NCBI GenBank assembly: GCA_002292025.1
Contig: DBBC01000091.1
Location: forward strand, 1-8,603
Source of the DNA: Firmicutes bacterium UBA994
GTDB taxonomy: Bacteria; Bacillota; UBA994
Reading direction: 5' to 3'
DNA length: 8,603 nt
A program made the position numbers and the translations under genes. Position 1 is the stretch's first letter, and each line of letters begins with the position of its first letter. The notes under the pieces were generated by a model, which searched no databases, was not told the DNA's origin, and saw only the letters and a program-made list of their open reading frames with translations. Shown piece by piece: positions 1-6,536 of the stretch.

Positions 1-404
1 TTCATGGGACCGTCCGGGCTCAAAGCAGTGGCGGGGCGCATAGCTCCTACCAAGACTACAGGTTTACTGCTTTTTGTCACTAAGTGTAGGAAAAATGCGG
101 TTTCCTCAAGCGTATCTGTGCCGTGAGTAATAACTATCCCGTCGATATTGTCGGCGCTTAAGCGGACGTTTACGCGTTGTGCTAGATTAAGCCAATCCAC
201 CGGTGTAAGGGCGGAGCTTGGGACATTAACAAACTGCTCCCCGGAAACTTGCACCGATGCAGTGATGTCGGGCAGTTCTCGCAGCATTTCATCGACCGTA
301 AACTGGCCTACTCGGTAACCTGTGGTCTGTAGCGGGGAGTCGCCGCGTCCGGCTATGGTCCCCCCAGTAGCTAAAACTAGGATATTCGGCAGTCTAATCC
401 CCAT
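1..404 (-). CDS. L-asparaginase, N-terminal part (cut by window edge)
   Basis: Hydrolyses L-asparagine to aspartate and ammonia. 134 residues are visible from ATG 404-402, with GGAGG 7 nt upstream; the C-terminal part lies outside the window. The first catalytic-threonine motif TGGTIAG is at residues 13-19 and the second, HGTDTLEETAFF, is at 94-105 (Thr96 and Asp97 match the family's T89/D90 pair of E. coli AnsB). GAMRPATALSPDGPM at 120-134 is the conserved strand after the active site and resembles the type II (AnsB-like) group rather than type I. There is no signal peptide before TGGTIAG, so the enzyme is probably cytoplasmic despite its type II-like sequence. It starts 19 nt after the birA stop and is likely the third gene of a minus-strand operon. 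Completeness at the C terminus cannot be judged. Family call is firm. Confidence 0.93.
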   Translation of the reverse strand, partial: MGIRLPNILVLATGGTIAGRGDSPLQTTGYRVGQFTVDEMLRELPDITASVQVSGEQFVNVPSSALTPVDWLNLAQRVNVRLSADNIDGIVITHGTDTLEETAFFLHLVTKSSKPVVLVGAMRPATALSPDGPM

Positions 405-423
405 GCTTCGCCTCCGCAAATTT

Positions 424-1380
424 TCAATCTCTTAGGCTTACATCCCCCGCGGTGACGACTCGCTCTTGCCCGTCGTCGCGTGTCACAACTAAGGCGCCTG
501 TGGGGGTAATGTCGCGAGCCAGACCGGCGTACGTTCCTCCTATCCCATGTACAGTCACTTGACGCCCCAGTGTGGTGTTAAAGCGTCGCCACTTTTCGAG
601 GCATAGAGCCTGTTGCCCTTGGGTGAATAAATCTAGATTAACCTCGAGCGCGGCGAGAATCGCGGCCAGCACGCTGGCTCGACTGTGGCGCAGGCCTTCG
701 GCAGCCAGCGATGTGCTAACGTAGTCACCGCCCTGTGGGTGTGCCCAGACATTGACCCCAATACCGAGTATGACATAGTTAGTGGCGTCAATCTCACCGC
801 TCTGCTCAGTGAGGATACCACATATCTTCTTGCCGGCAATGTGGACGTCGTTAGGCCACTTCAGCGTCGCAATTGCACCTAGGTGTTGCAGCGCCTCCAC
901 GACCGCGACCCCCGCCACGAGGGTAAGTCCGGCCAGCTCTGTGGGCGGCATTTGCGGACGCAGAAGAACGGAAAACAGAAGAGCGGTCCCGCGCGCGGCG
1001 GTCCACGTGCGGCCGCGTCTGCCGCGACCTGCGTGTTGTTCATCCGCAGCAACGACTAACCCGGCTGGGGCACCTGCTTCCGCGCGTAAGCGCAGCTCGG
1101 AGTTTGTGGATGCGCATTCCGGCAAGTAGATGATGCTCTTGCCCAAGCTAACCGGGGAGTAGTACTGGTGAACCAGTATGCCATGAGGGTGGTCGGGGAT
1201 GTACGTAAGGGTGTAACCGATGCGGGTGCGTGAGCTAATCTCGTAACCGAGCGCGCGCAGCGTATTGATGTGCTTCCACACGGCAGCGCGAGATATGCTC
1301 AGCGCCGCGGCTATGGCTTGACCGGAGCGTGGTTGGCCTGACAGAAGCTCGGATAACACCCGCGTCGTCGTGTCATACAC
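424..1380 (-). CDS. birA: Bifunctional biotin--[acetyl-CoA-carboxylase] ligase / biotin operon repressor
   Basis: Activates biotin with ATP to biotinyl-AMP and transfers it to the lysine of biotin carrier proteins; the N-terminal wing-helix domain suggests it also acts as a biotin-responsive repressor. 318 residues, close to the 320 of E. coli BirA. Winged HTH at about 5-60 (SISRAAVWKHINTLRALGYEI, then GYTLTY). Catalytic core: biotinyl-AMP loop GRGRRGRTW at 118-126, KWPND with the biotin-contacting lysine at 174-178, GKKICGILTE at 183-192, followed by a small C-terminal SH3-like domain (about 270-318). I place the start at GTG 1380 because an AAGGGGGGTG ribosome site ends about 6 nt before it; the upstream ATG at 1473 would add an arginine-rich tail lying inside the previous gene. 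The start overlaps the flavoprotein stop by 8 nt, so translation is probably coupled. No BirA operator is seen in the window. Confidence 0.95.
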   Translation of the reverse strand: MYDTTTRVLSELLSGQPRSGQAIAAALSISRAAVWKHINTLRALGYEISSRTRIGYTLTYIPDHPHGILVHQYYSPVSLGKSIIYLPECASTNSELRLRAEAGAPAGLVVAADEQHAGRGRRGRTWTAARGTALLFSVLLRPQMPPTELAGLTLVAGVAVVEALQHLGAIATLKWPNDVHIAGKKICGILTEQSGEIDATNYVILGIGVNVWAHPQGGDYVSTSLAAEGLRHSRASVLAAILAALEVNLDLFTQGQQALCLEKWRRFNTTLGRQVTVHGIGGTYAGLARDITPTGALVVTRDDGQERVVTAGDVSLRD

Positions 1381-1948
1381 AGATTTCACCCCCCTTGGTC
1401 GCATGCGCCAGCTTCTTCGCCGTTGCCGCGGCGGCTTCCAGTACCGCATGTTGTTTGCAAACCGGGACGGCATCGGTATTCGTGGCGGAGAGAACGTAGC
1501 TTAGTGGTGCCCCGATGCATGCCATAAATATGCGCACCGCAGATTCGGTCGTACTTACCCCAGTTCCGTGGGCGTCAGGGGCACCGGCAGTAAGCAGCAA
1601 CACTCCCACGCGCGTGGTTTTGCGTTGGCTTGGATTTGCCCAGAAGGGCTGGCAACGGTCTATGACCGCTTTTAGCTGTGCCGTTACGCCGTAGAAGTAT
1701 ACCGGCGATGCCAAGACTACGACATCGTCGTAAGCGAGATGAGAATATAGGTCCTGCATGTCATCGTCCGTCACACAGGCGCTGCTGCTCTGACAGGCAT
1801 AACATGACTGACAGGGAAGTATATGTTGATAGCAGACATCAATACGCTTAACTGTATGCGTCGCGCGTAGTGGGGAAAGAAAAGACTCAAGCAATGCGGC
1901 GGTATGTCCGTCCCGCCGCGGGCTGCCTTGTAATGCGATGATGCGCAT
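1373..1948 (-). CDS. NAD(P)H-dependent FMN reductase / iron-sulfur flavoprotein-type protein
   Basis: A flavodoxin-fold oxidoreductase of 191 residues, probably binding FMN and moving electrons between small redox carriers; its substrate cannot be told from sequence. The FMN phosphate loop is GSPRRDGHT at residues 8-16. A compact cysteine cluster C46-x2-C49-x2-C52-x5-C58 followed by TDDDM matches the CX2CX2CX4-7C pattern of archaeal/clostridial iron-sulfur flavoproteins, which bind a [4Fe-4S] cluster. SPVYFYGVTAQLKAVIDR at 81-98 is the conserved flavin-side segment of the family. The start ATG at 1948 is chosen because of the adjoining poly-G ribosome site, the family N terminus MRIIALQGSPR, and a promoter just upstream; an in-frame extension to 2161 would run through the divergent rubredoxin gene. 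First gene of a likely operon with birA and asparaginase. Family call is strong; a bound cluster is inference. Confidence 0.88.
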   Translation of the reverse strand: MRIIALQGSPRRDGHTAALLESFLSPLRATHTVKRIDVCYQHILPCQSCYACQSSSACVTDDDMQDLYSHLAYDDVVVLASPVYFYGVTAQLKAVIDRCQPFWANPSQRKTTRVGVLLLTAGAPDAHGTGVSTTESAVRIFMACIGAPLSYVLSATNTDAVPVCKQHAVLEAAAATAKKLAHATKGGEICV

Positions 1949-1970
1949 ATCGACCCCCCCAGTCACAGTC

Positions 1971-1999
1971 AATGTAGCACTTCTCGTGTGGTGAGGCAA
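1971..1999 (-). promoter_or_regulatory. Sigma-A-type promoter of the flavoprotein-birA-asparaginase operon
   Basis: Read on the minus strand: -35 TTGCCT (1999-1994), 17-nt spacer, -10 TACATT (1976-1971) with an extended -10 TGC directly before it. Transcription would start near 1964, giving a leader of only about 16 nt that contains the poly-G ribosome site of the gene starting at 1948. It faces away from the rubredoxin promoter, with only 8 nt between the two -35 boxes. Confidence 0.6.
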
Positions 2000-2007
2000 G
2001 TATTTGC
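1996..2007. promoter_or_regulatory. Candidate operator dyad between divergent promoters
   Basis: GCAA-GTAT-TTGC is a 12-bp inverted repeat sitting between, and partly inside, the two facing -35 regions. A regulator bound here could control both the rubredoxin and the flavoprotein operon. Part of the symmetry comes simply from two opposed TTGC-type -35 boxes, so this may be chance. Confidence 0.25.
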
Positions 2008-2036
2008 TTGAGCTTGTTAGGGATAGATGGTATATT
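2008..2036 (+). promoter_or_regulatory. Sigma-A-type promoter of rubredoxin
   Basis: -35 TTGAGC (2008-2013), 17-nt spacer, -10 TATATT (2031-2036) with extended -10 element TGG at 2028-2030. Transcription start is expected near 2042, directly ahead of a double Shine-Dalgarno stretch (AAAGGAGGGAGGTG, 2043-2056). The short leader leaves little room for RNA-level control. Confidence 0.65.
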
Positions 2037-2062
2037 TGGCCTAAAGGAGGGAGGTGCGAACA

Positions 2063-2221
2063 GTGAGATGGGTATGCGTGGTGTGTAACTATGTTTATGA
2101 CCCCAAGGAAGGAGACCCCGACAGTGGAGTTGCCCCGGGTACAGCCTTTGAGGATATTCATGACGATTGGGTGTGTCCGCTTTGTGGCGTAGGCAAAGAT
2201 CAGTTTGAGCCGGAAGAATAG
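2063..2221 (+). CDS. Rubredoxin
   Basis: A 52-residue one-iron electron carrier. The two iron-binding pairs are C5-x2-C8 (WVCVVCNYVYDP) and C38-x2-C41 (WVCPLCGVGKDQFEP), the canonical rubredoxin layout with the conserved Tyr, Pro, Trp36, Lys and Phe positions. Length equals the usual 52-54 residues. The start is GTG 2063 (VRWVC), with GGAGGTG 6 nt upstream. The gene is monocistronic, driven by its own extended -10 promoter, and diverges from a flavoprotein operon. In anaerobes rubredoxins pass electrons from NAD(P)H:rubredoxin reductases or flavoproteins to oxygen- or peroxide-reducing enzymes; the adjacent flavoprotein is a possible partner, but that is inference from position only. It converges on the cation transporter gene. 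Confidence 0.97.
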   Translation: MRWVCVVCNYVYDPKEGDPDSGVAPGTAFEDIHDDWVCPLCGVGKDQFEPEE

Positions 2222-2247
2222 TCTTGTCTTAGTAGCGTGAACATACC

Positions 2248-3264
2248 CTAAGGACCACCCCCGCGTGAGGGTGGTTCTTGTGACTTTGTGCCTGAGATTG
2301 AGTTGGTCACAGACGTGCCGCCGGCACTTTCGGCCAGAACGTCATGCTTGCTGCAGGTCGCGCAGTTCGGTATTTCGTCAAGGGACTGCACGTGATGGCA
2401 AGGATTGACGTGCACGAGCACATTGGTCACACAGGGTACTTGTGCTAAGATGTTCTGCTTGGCGAGGCTGGCGATATGGTGCCCTTGCTCAACCGTTAAG
2501 AAGCGATTGACGCAGAGTTTGAGATCTACCATCGCTAAGGAGCCAATCATGCGCGCCTTAACCTCTGTGACGGAGATTGCACCCGCGGTGCTCTGTACCA
2601 CCTGCCTAATTTGCGCGAGCACATGCTCGCTTGGAGCTTCATCGATTAGTTGCCGCACCGACTGAACGTAGAGCCGCACTCCCATATGGGCGATAAGCGC
2701 GGCTACTAGGATGCCGGCTAAGGGATCAAGGATGGGGTAGCCAAGGTACGCTCCGACGACTCCGACCAGCACGGCAAAGGAGGCGCTCGCGTCCCCGCGG
2801 TGGTTAAGCGCTTCTGCCTGCAAAACTGTGCTTTCCAGGCGCCGACTGGCATGAATCACATAATGATAGAGCCTGTCTTTAACGACCATGGAAATAATCG
2901 TGACCCAAATAGCTAGGTGTCCGGGGACCTCAACTTGGCCTGAGCGCAAAACCGCGATGGCACCTAAGGTGAGACCTGCAGCCGTGCCCAGCATGACCAA
3001 GGCTACGACTTTGGCGGCGACAGACTCGAGTTTAGCGTGGCCGTAGTGGTGCGTTTTGTCAGGCGGTGACCCGCCGACTCTCAACCCCACCAGCACAACA
3101 GCCGTGCCGAAAATATCCGATGCCGAGTGTGCGGCATCGGCCATGACAGCGGTGCTGCCCGTGAGTAGGCCGACGGCAGCTTTGGCCAAGGTCAAAGCTA
3201 TGTTGGTCACCATGCTTGTGCTAGCTACCGCCCGCGCCGCTTTGTTCTGCGGAAGACTTTTCAC
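2248..3264 (-). CDS. Cation diffusion facilitator family transporter
   Basis: A proton-coupled divalent metal exporter of the CDF family, 338 residues. Six membrane segments are apparent at about 15-36, 38-62, 83-106, 115-136, 158-176 and 179-196, followed by the cytoplasmic ferredoxin-like domain (about 208-288). TM2 carries MADAAHSASD (Asp43, His46, Asp50), and the TM2-TM3 loop has HHYGHAKLES, typical of the family. TM5 has ALNHRGDASAS, with Asn154 where zinc exporters usually have His in HxxxD158. The tail has extra metal-ligand residues (PCHHVQ, then CATC at 301-304), followed by a polar low-complexity end encoded by a hairpin. The start is GTG 3264, with AAAGGGAG 9 nt upstream; the in-frame ATG at 3300 lies over the -10 region. 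The metal cannot be assigned. Confidence 0.92.
   Translation of the reverse strand: MKSLPQNKAARAVASTSMVTNIALTLAKAAVGLLTGSTAVMADAAHSASDIFGTAVVLVGLRVGGSPPDKTHHYGHAKLESVAAKVVALVMLGTAAGLTLGAIAVLRSGQVEVPGHLAIWVTIISMVVKDRLYHYVIHASRRLESTVLQAEALNHRGDASASFAVLVGVVGAYLGYPILDPLAGILVAALIAHMGVRLYVQSVRQLIDEAPSEHVLAQIRQVVQSTAGAISVTEVKARMIGSLAMVDLKLCVNRFLTVEQGHHIASLAKQNILAQVPCVTNVLVHVNPCHHVQSLDEIPNCATCSKHDVLAESAGGTSVTNSISGTKSQEPPSRGGGP
2250..2279. terminator. Strong hairpin, possible bidirectional terminator between rubredoxin and the cation transporter
   Basis: An 11-bp stem (2250-2260 with 2269-2279, one G-U pair, 8-nt loop) built on ACCACCC/GGGTGGT. It lies 28 nt after the rubredoxin stop and, on the other strand, forms the last codons and part of the stop codon of the transporter. 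The T-tracts are weak on both sides (TTCTTGTGACTTTG to the right, CCTTAGGG on the minus strand), so it may act as an imperfect terminator or as a 3'-end stabilising structure. Confidence 0.5.
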
Positions 3265-3290
3265 GCATTCTCGCTCCCTTTCACCGCTAT

Positions 3291-3296
3291 ATAATA
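3291..3296 (-). promoter_or_regulatory. Possible -10 box for the cation transporter gene
   Basis: Minus strand TATTAT within GTATTATATAG, about 27 nt before the GTG start and just upstream of AAAGGGAG. No good -35 box is found 16-18 nt further up, so this is tentative. Confidence 0.3.
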
Positions 3297-3340
3297 CCAC
3301 AGACTGCGCTGTGGGTGGCGTAGGGGTCGCTCAGATTTGC

Positions 3341-3369
3341 TTGCGCATCCTGCGCTCAGACAGTAACAT
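3341..3369 (+). promoter_or_regulatory. Possible promoter of the lgt-htrA block
   Basis: TTGCGC (3341-3346), 17-nt spacer, TAACAT (3364-3369); an alternative AT-rich -10 CATATAAAT overlaps just downstream. Both boxes match the consensus only partly. The position between divergent genes and upstream of lgt fits. Confidence 0.3.
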
Positions 3370-3403
3370 ATAAATGAAAGAACCTTGCGGGAGTGGTGTG
3401 GGT

Positions 3404-4171
3404 ATGGATCCGATCGCATTCCATGTTTTTGGGCTCGCTATCCGCTGGTATGGGTTGCTAATTACCCTCGGCATGGTGCTGGGCATTTTACTCGCCCTGC
3501 GCGAGGTGCGCCGTCAAGGAGAAAACGTCGACTGGTTCATCGACATGGTGTTGTTTGCCGTGCCGGCGGGCTTAATCGGTTCGCGTCTATTATTTGTCAT
3601 GTTGAATTGGCCGTACTACGCGGCGAATCTGCCTGCTATACTAAACATTCGTGAAGGCGGGCTAGCTATCCATGGCGCAATTTTTGGTGGTGTGCTGGCG
3701 GGTTTTCTCTACACTCGCTACCGCCGTGTGAATTTCTGGTGCTGGGCTGACATGGCTGCGCCTGGTTTGATCTTGGCGCAGGCCATCGGACGATGGGGAA
3801 ACTACTTCAATCAAGAGGCGTATGGATACCCTACTACCGGACCGTGGGCTATGTTTATTGCCGGGGAGTATCGACACCCCACTTTTCTCTATGAGTCGCT
3901 GTGGAACTTAGGGGTGTTGGCACTATTGTTGTGGATGTTAAAGGGCAAGAAGTTCCACGGTCAAATTGCCGCTACCTACGTCGCGGGGTACTCAATCGGA
4001 AGATTTTGGATCGAGGCGTTGCGCGTGGACAGCATGATGGTTGGTCCGCTGCGGGCCGCCCAAATCATCAGCTTGATACTAATTGGCGCGGGTGTAGCCA
4101 TATACTACTTTCAGTCACGCCGCTTGACAGAGAATAGCCGTAATGCAGGAGAACAGGAGGAACAAGTGTGA
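3404..4171 (+). CDS. lgt: Prolipoprotein diacylglyceryl transferase
   Basis: Transfers diacylglycerol from phosphatidylglycerol to the lipobox cysteine of prolipoproteins, the first step of lipoprotein maturation, in the cytoplasmic membrane. 255 residues. The signature GRWGNYFNQEAYG is at 129-141, with Arg130 equivalent to the essential R143 of E. coli Lgt. GLAIHGAIFGG at 86-96 holds the conserved His90. RHPTFLYESLWNL at 157-169 and GRFWIEALRVDS at 199-210 (the R239-equivalent Arg200) are also family blocks. About seven hydrophobic segments alternate with short loops. I prefer ATG 3404 (MDPIAFHVFGLAIRWYG, the usual N terminus), with GGAGTGG upstream, over ATG 3374, which lacks a ribosome site and sits on the putative promoter. 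It ends in a 4-nt overlap with the next gene. Function is firm; the exact start is less so. Confidence 0.95.
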   Translation: MDPIAFHVFGLAIRWYGLLITLGMVLGILLALREVRRQGENVDWFIDMVLFAVPAGLIGSRLLFVMLNWPYYAANLPAILNIREGGLAIHGAIFGGVLAGFLYTRYRRVNFWCWADMAAPGLILAQAIGRWGNYFNQEAYGYPTTGPWAMFIAGEYRHPTFLYESLWNLGVLALLLWMLKGKKFHGQIAATYVAGYSIGRFWIEALRVDSMMVGPLRAAQIISLILIGAGVAIYYFQSRRLTENSRNAGEQEEQV

Positions 4172-5493
4172 AAAAGGCATTAAGCTTAGCACTAGCCTTA
4201 GCCATAGCCCTTTTCCCGCTCGGTGCGAGTTCAGTTACCGCGCCATGGGGGGTCTATCGCGGTCACCCTGTGGTGCGTGTATTCGTAGATGGCCGAGAGG
4301 TTTTATCTGATGTACCTGCGCATGTGGCCGAAGGACGCACGCTCGTGCCGCTGCGTTTCATGGCGCAGGCGTTAGGCTCAGAGGTGACATGGGACGAACT
4401 AAACTTTCAAGTAACCGTCACAGCTCCACCGCGAACCGCTCTGCCTGACCCTGTGCTGCAGACTGAAGTCTCACAGCTAAGGGCCGAGTTGCAGCAGCTT
4501 AGCCGTGAAGTTGCCGCACTCCGCGAGGTCATGATTTCCCCCGCCCAAGTAGTCACTGCCGTGCAACGCAGCGTGGTGGGCATAATTGCCACACAGGTGT
4601 TTCCCGGGGGACGCGAAGTCATAGGGCAAGGCACGGGCGTGGTCATGTCTGCGGACGGCGTAATTATCACCAACACGCATGTGGTTAAGCAGCGCGGCGC
4701 CACCACCACTAACTTGTTGGTGATTTTACATGATGGGCGGGCACTGCGGGCTCAACTTTCGAATTACGACTACCTGTCAGACGTGGCTCTAGTGCGAGTG
4801 ACTGACGCCGTTGTTCTTGTACCCGCTACCTTGGGCGATTCAGATCGGGTAGTTGCAGGTCAGCAGGTACTTGCCATTGGCAACCCGTTGTCTCTAGGGT
4901 TACGGAACACTGTGACAGCGGGTGTAATCAGCGGGTTGAACAGGGCTGACCAGAGCGCCTATCCGCTGCTGCAAACGGATGCCGCCATCAACAGCGGCAA
5001 CAGCGGCGGCCCGCTGGTGGACTCTAGGGGACAAGTGATCGGCATCACATCGTCTAAGGTGATGGCAGTGGGTGTAGAAGGACTTGGATTCGCCTTGCCC
5101 ATTAACCTAGTGCGGGATATCATCGCCCGATTTACTGACCGCGGCATTGTTCGCCCCTTTCTCGGCATAGTGGTGGAGGAGTCTCCTTTTGCAGGTCTCA
5201 ACATCCCTGCCGCGCGCGGCCTTACAATAGTAGAATTGGCGCCGCGTTCCCCCGCGACTCTGTCCGGGTTGCAGGTAGGGGATATACTGAGGACACTTGA
5301 TGGCAGGTCAATTCGCACCTTGGTCGAACTTAGAACCGAACTGGAGCGCTACGCGCCTGGGCGGATCATCGTCCTTGGCATACGCAGGGGGGCTGCCGAT
5401 CTGTCGATCAACATCACATTAGGCTCTCTTGCGACGGCGGATCCACCTCCCTTTAGAGATGGCGCCATTCACCCTTGGGAGGCGGAGTTCTAA
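4168..5493 (+). CDS. Secreted HtrA/DegP-like serine protease with copper-amine-oxidase-N-like domain and PDZ
   Basis: 441 residues. A signal peptide (MKKALSLALALAIALFPLGA, cleavage probably around 20-25, no lipobox Cys) is followed by a domain at about 34-86 resembling the copper amine oxidase N-terminal type (VFVDGREV, then GRTLVPLRFMAQALGSEVTW). Next come a heptad-like coiled-coil stretch (96-121), a trypsin-fold protease (about 125-325) and one PDZ domain (about 328-418). The catalytic triad is His171 (TNTHVV), Asp205 (YLSDVALV) and Ser279 (GNSGGPL), all intact. The likely role is periplasm-equivalent/cell-wall quality control of exported proteins. In Clostridia the front domain is common in surface proteins and may tether to the wall or bind protein; it does not imply amine oxidase activity. 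The start GTG 4168 has GGAGG 7 nt upstream and overlaps the lgt stop by 4 nt, so the genes are translationally coupled. Confidence 0.93.
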   Translation: MKKALSLALALAIALFPLGASSVTAPWGVYRGHPVVRVFVDGREVLSDVPAHVAEGRTLVPLRFMAQALGSEVTWDELNFQVTVTAPPRTALPDPVLQTEVSQLRAELQQLSREVAALREVMISPAQVVTAVQRSVVGIIATQVFPGGREVIGQGTGVVMSADGVIITNTHVVKQRGATTTNLLVILHDGRALRAQLSNYDYLSDVALVRVTDAVVLVPATLGDSDRVVAGQQVLAIGNPLSLGLRNTVTAGVISGLNRADQSAYPLLQTDAAINSGNSGGPLVDSRGQVIGITSSKVMAVGVEGLGFALPINLVRDIIARFTDRGIVRPFLGIVVEESPFAGLNIPAARGLTIVELAPRSPATLSGLQVGDILRTLDGRSIRTLVELRTELERYAPGRIIVLGIRRGAADLSINITLGSLATADPPPFRDGAIHPWEAEF

Positions 5494-5594
5494 CAGTTTA
5501 ATCCGAGCGACATGCTTAGAAGCGGATGATACCTTGGTGTCTATGGGCATTCCCAGAGCATTAAGGAGATACAGGCCGAAGGAAGTGTCAGACC
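5494..5594 (+). other. Intergenic spacer before the ABC transporter genes
   Basis: A 101-nt gap between htrA and the ABC ATPase. An orphan AAGGAG lies at 5563-5568 with no start codon suitably placed for it, and a weak ribosome site GAAGGAAGTG lies just before ATG 5595. TTGGTG (5534) with CATTAA (5559) is a poor promoter match at 19-nt spacing. No hairpin-plus-T terminator is visible, so read-through from lgt-htrA is possible. Confidence 0.4.
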
Positions 5595-6536
5595 ATGGAA
5601 GCAGTAATCCAAGTGTCAAACCTCTCGAAGACCTACGGATCTGTGGTAGCGCTTGAGCGAGTGTCTTTTTATGTGCAAAGCGGCGAGATTTTTGGCTTTC
5701 TAGGCCCAAATGGGGCTGGGAAGACAACTATGGTCAACATCCTGTCCGCACAGTTAACGCCTTCCAGCGGGGTAGCTACAGTCATGGGGCAAGACTGTGC
5801 CGAAAATACGCGAGCGGTTAAATCACTAGTTGGAGTAGCTCCAGCCAATCCAAGGTCACTTTACTGGCGTCTAACCGGTGAAGAAAACTTGAAAAGACTG
5901 CTTCCCCTCTACTACCTACGACGAGGCCAAGGATACCATAGGATAGAAGGGCTGCTCAGACAAGTGGGCCTATACGATTGGCGACATCAGCTCGTCGGAA
6001 ACTACAGCACCGGCATGCGGGCTAGGTTGATGTTGGCTAAGGCCATGCTACACGACCCACCCATTCTCATTCTGGATGAACCTTGGGCCACACTTGACCC
6101 AGAGGGGCGATTAGAGCTCATTGAATACCTGCGTACTATGGCTAGAGATAACAAGCGCACAATTCTGGTCTGTGCCCACGACTTAGCTCTAATGGAACGC
6201 GTCTGTAGCCGGGTTGCTGTGCTACACCGGGGCAAGATTCTCTTTCAGGGAACTATTGACAATTTACGGGAGCAGCAAGGACTCGGGCACGTGATGGAGA
6301 TAGATTTTGTCGAAGGGGCAGACGTAGAGGCACTGATCGAACAGTGTGCTAGGATGTTCGACCTCTATCATCGTGATGGGTGGCGGCTGCGCATAGTGAC
6401 TCCGGATATAGGGTCTTCCTTGCGCTTTCTAAACTCTCTACCCTATGACACAATAAGCGCTGTCACAGTGCGCAAATTTTCGCTAGAGGATGCGTACCTG
6501 TTGATGATGCGCAACAGTAGGGGAACAGCAATATGA
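5595..6536 (+). CDS. ABC transporter ATP-binding protein (ABC-2 export type)
   Basis: Cytoplasmic ATPase of an export-type ABC transporter, 313 residues. Walker A GPNGAGKT is at 37-44, the signature YSTGM (variant of LSGGQ) at 137-141, Walker B ILILDEP at 157-163, the D-loop TLDPEG at 166-171 and the switch histidine His195 in CAHDLAL. The usual Q-loop region reads VGVAPANPRSLYWRLTGEENL with no glutamine in the standard place; this RSxYWRLTGxxNL pattern is known in a subfamily of ABC-2 ATPases, so it is probably not a defect. Residues from about 225 form an accessory C-terminal domain seen in DrrA/NatA-like proteins. It overlaps the permease start by 4 nt (ATGA), so the two are co-translated partners. 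The exported substrate is unknown. Confidence 0.94.
   Translation: MEAVIQVSNLSKTYGSVVALERVSFYVQSGEIFGFLGPNGAGKTTMVNILSAQLTPSSGVATVMGQDCAENTRAVKSLVGVAPANPRSLYWRLTGEENLKRLLPLYYLRRGQGYHRIEGLLRQVGLYDWRHQLVGNYSTGMRARLMLAKAMLHDPPILILDEPWATLDPEGRLELIEYLRTMARDNKRTILVCAHDLALMERVCSRVAVLHRGKILFQGTIDNLREQQGLGHVMEIDFVEGADVEALIEQCARMFDLYHRDGWRLRIVTPDIGSSLRFLNSLPYDTISAVTVRKFSLEDAYLLMMRNSRGTAI

Noticed and set aside
633..1129. Open frames opposite or across birA on both strands
   Set aside because: They overlap the well-supported birA gene entirely and show no family features; typical shadows of a GC-rich gene.
1381..1473. N-terminal extension of BirA to an ATG at 1473
   Set aside because: The extra residues are arginine-rich, not part of the BirA family, and lie inside the upstream flavoprotein gene; GTG 1380 has the ribosome site.
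1949..2062. Riboswitch or leader RNA ahead of rubredoxin or the flavoprotein
   Set aside because: Both predicted leaders are only about 16-21 nt, too short for a riboswitch.
1949..2161. In-frame extension of the flavoprotein to an ATG at 2161
   Set aside because: It runs antisense through the rubredoxin gene and over both promoters; the family N terminus begins at ATG 1948.
3265..3300. Start of the cation transporter at ATG 3300
   Set aside because: It lies on the putative -10 region and before the ribosome site that serves GTG 3264.
4407..5318. Long minus-strand open frames within htrA
   Set aside because: Antisense to conserved catalytic domains, with no ribosome sites or recognisable motifs.
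5429..5656. Plus-strand frame spanning the htrA end and ABC ATPase start, including ATG 5544
   Set aside because: The orphan AAGGAG at 5563 lies inside it rather than before it, and it overlaps two real genes in another frame.
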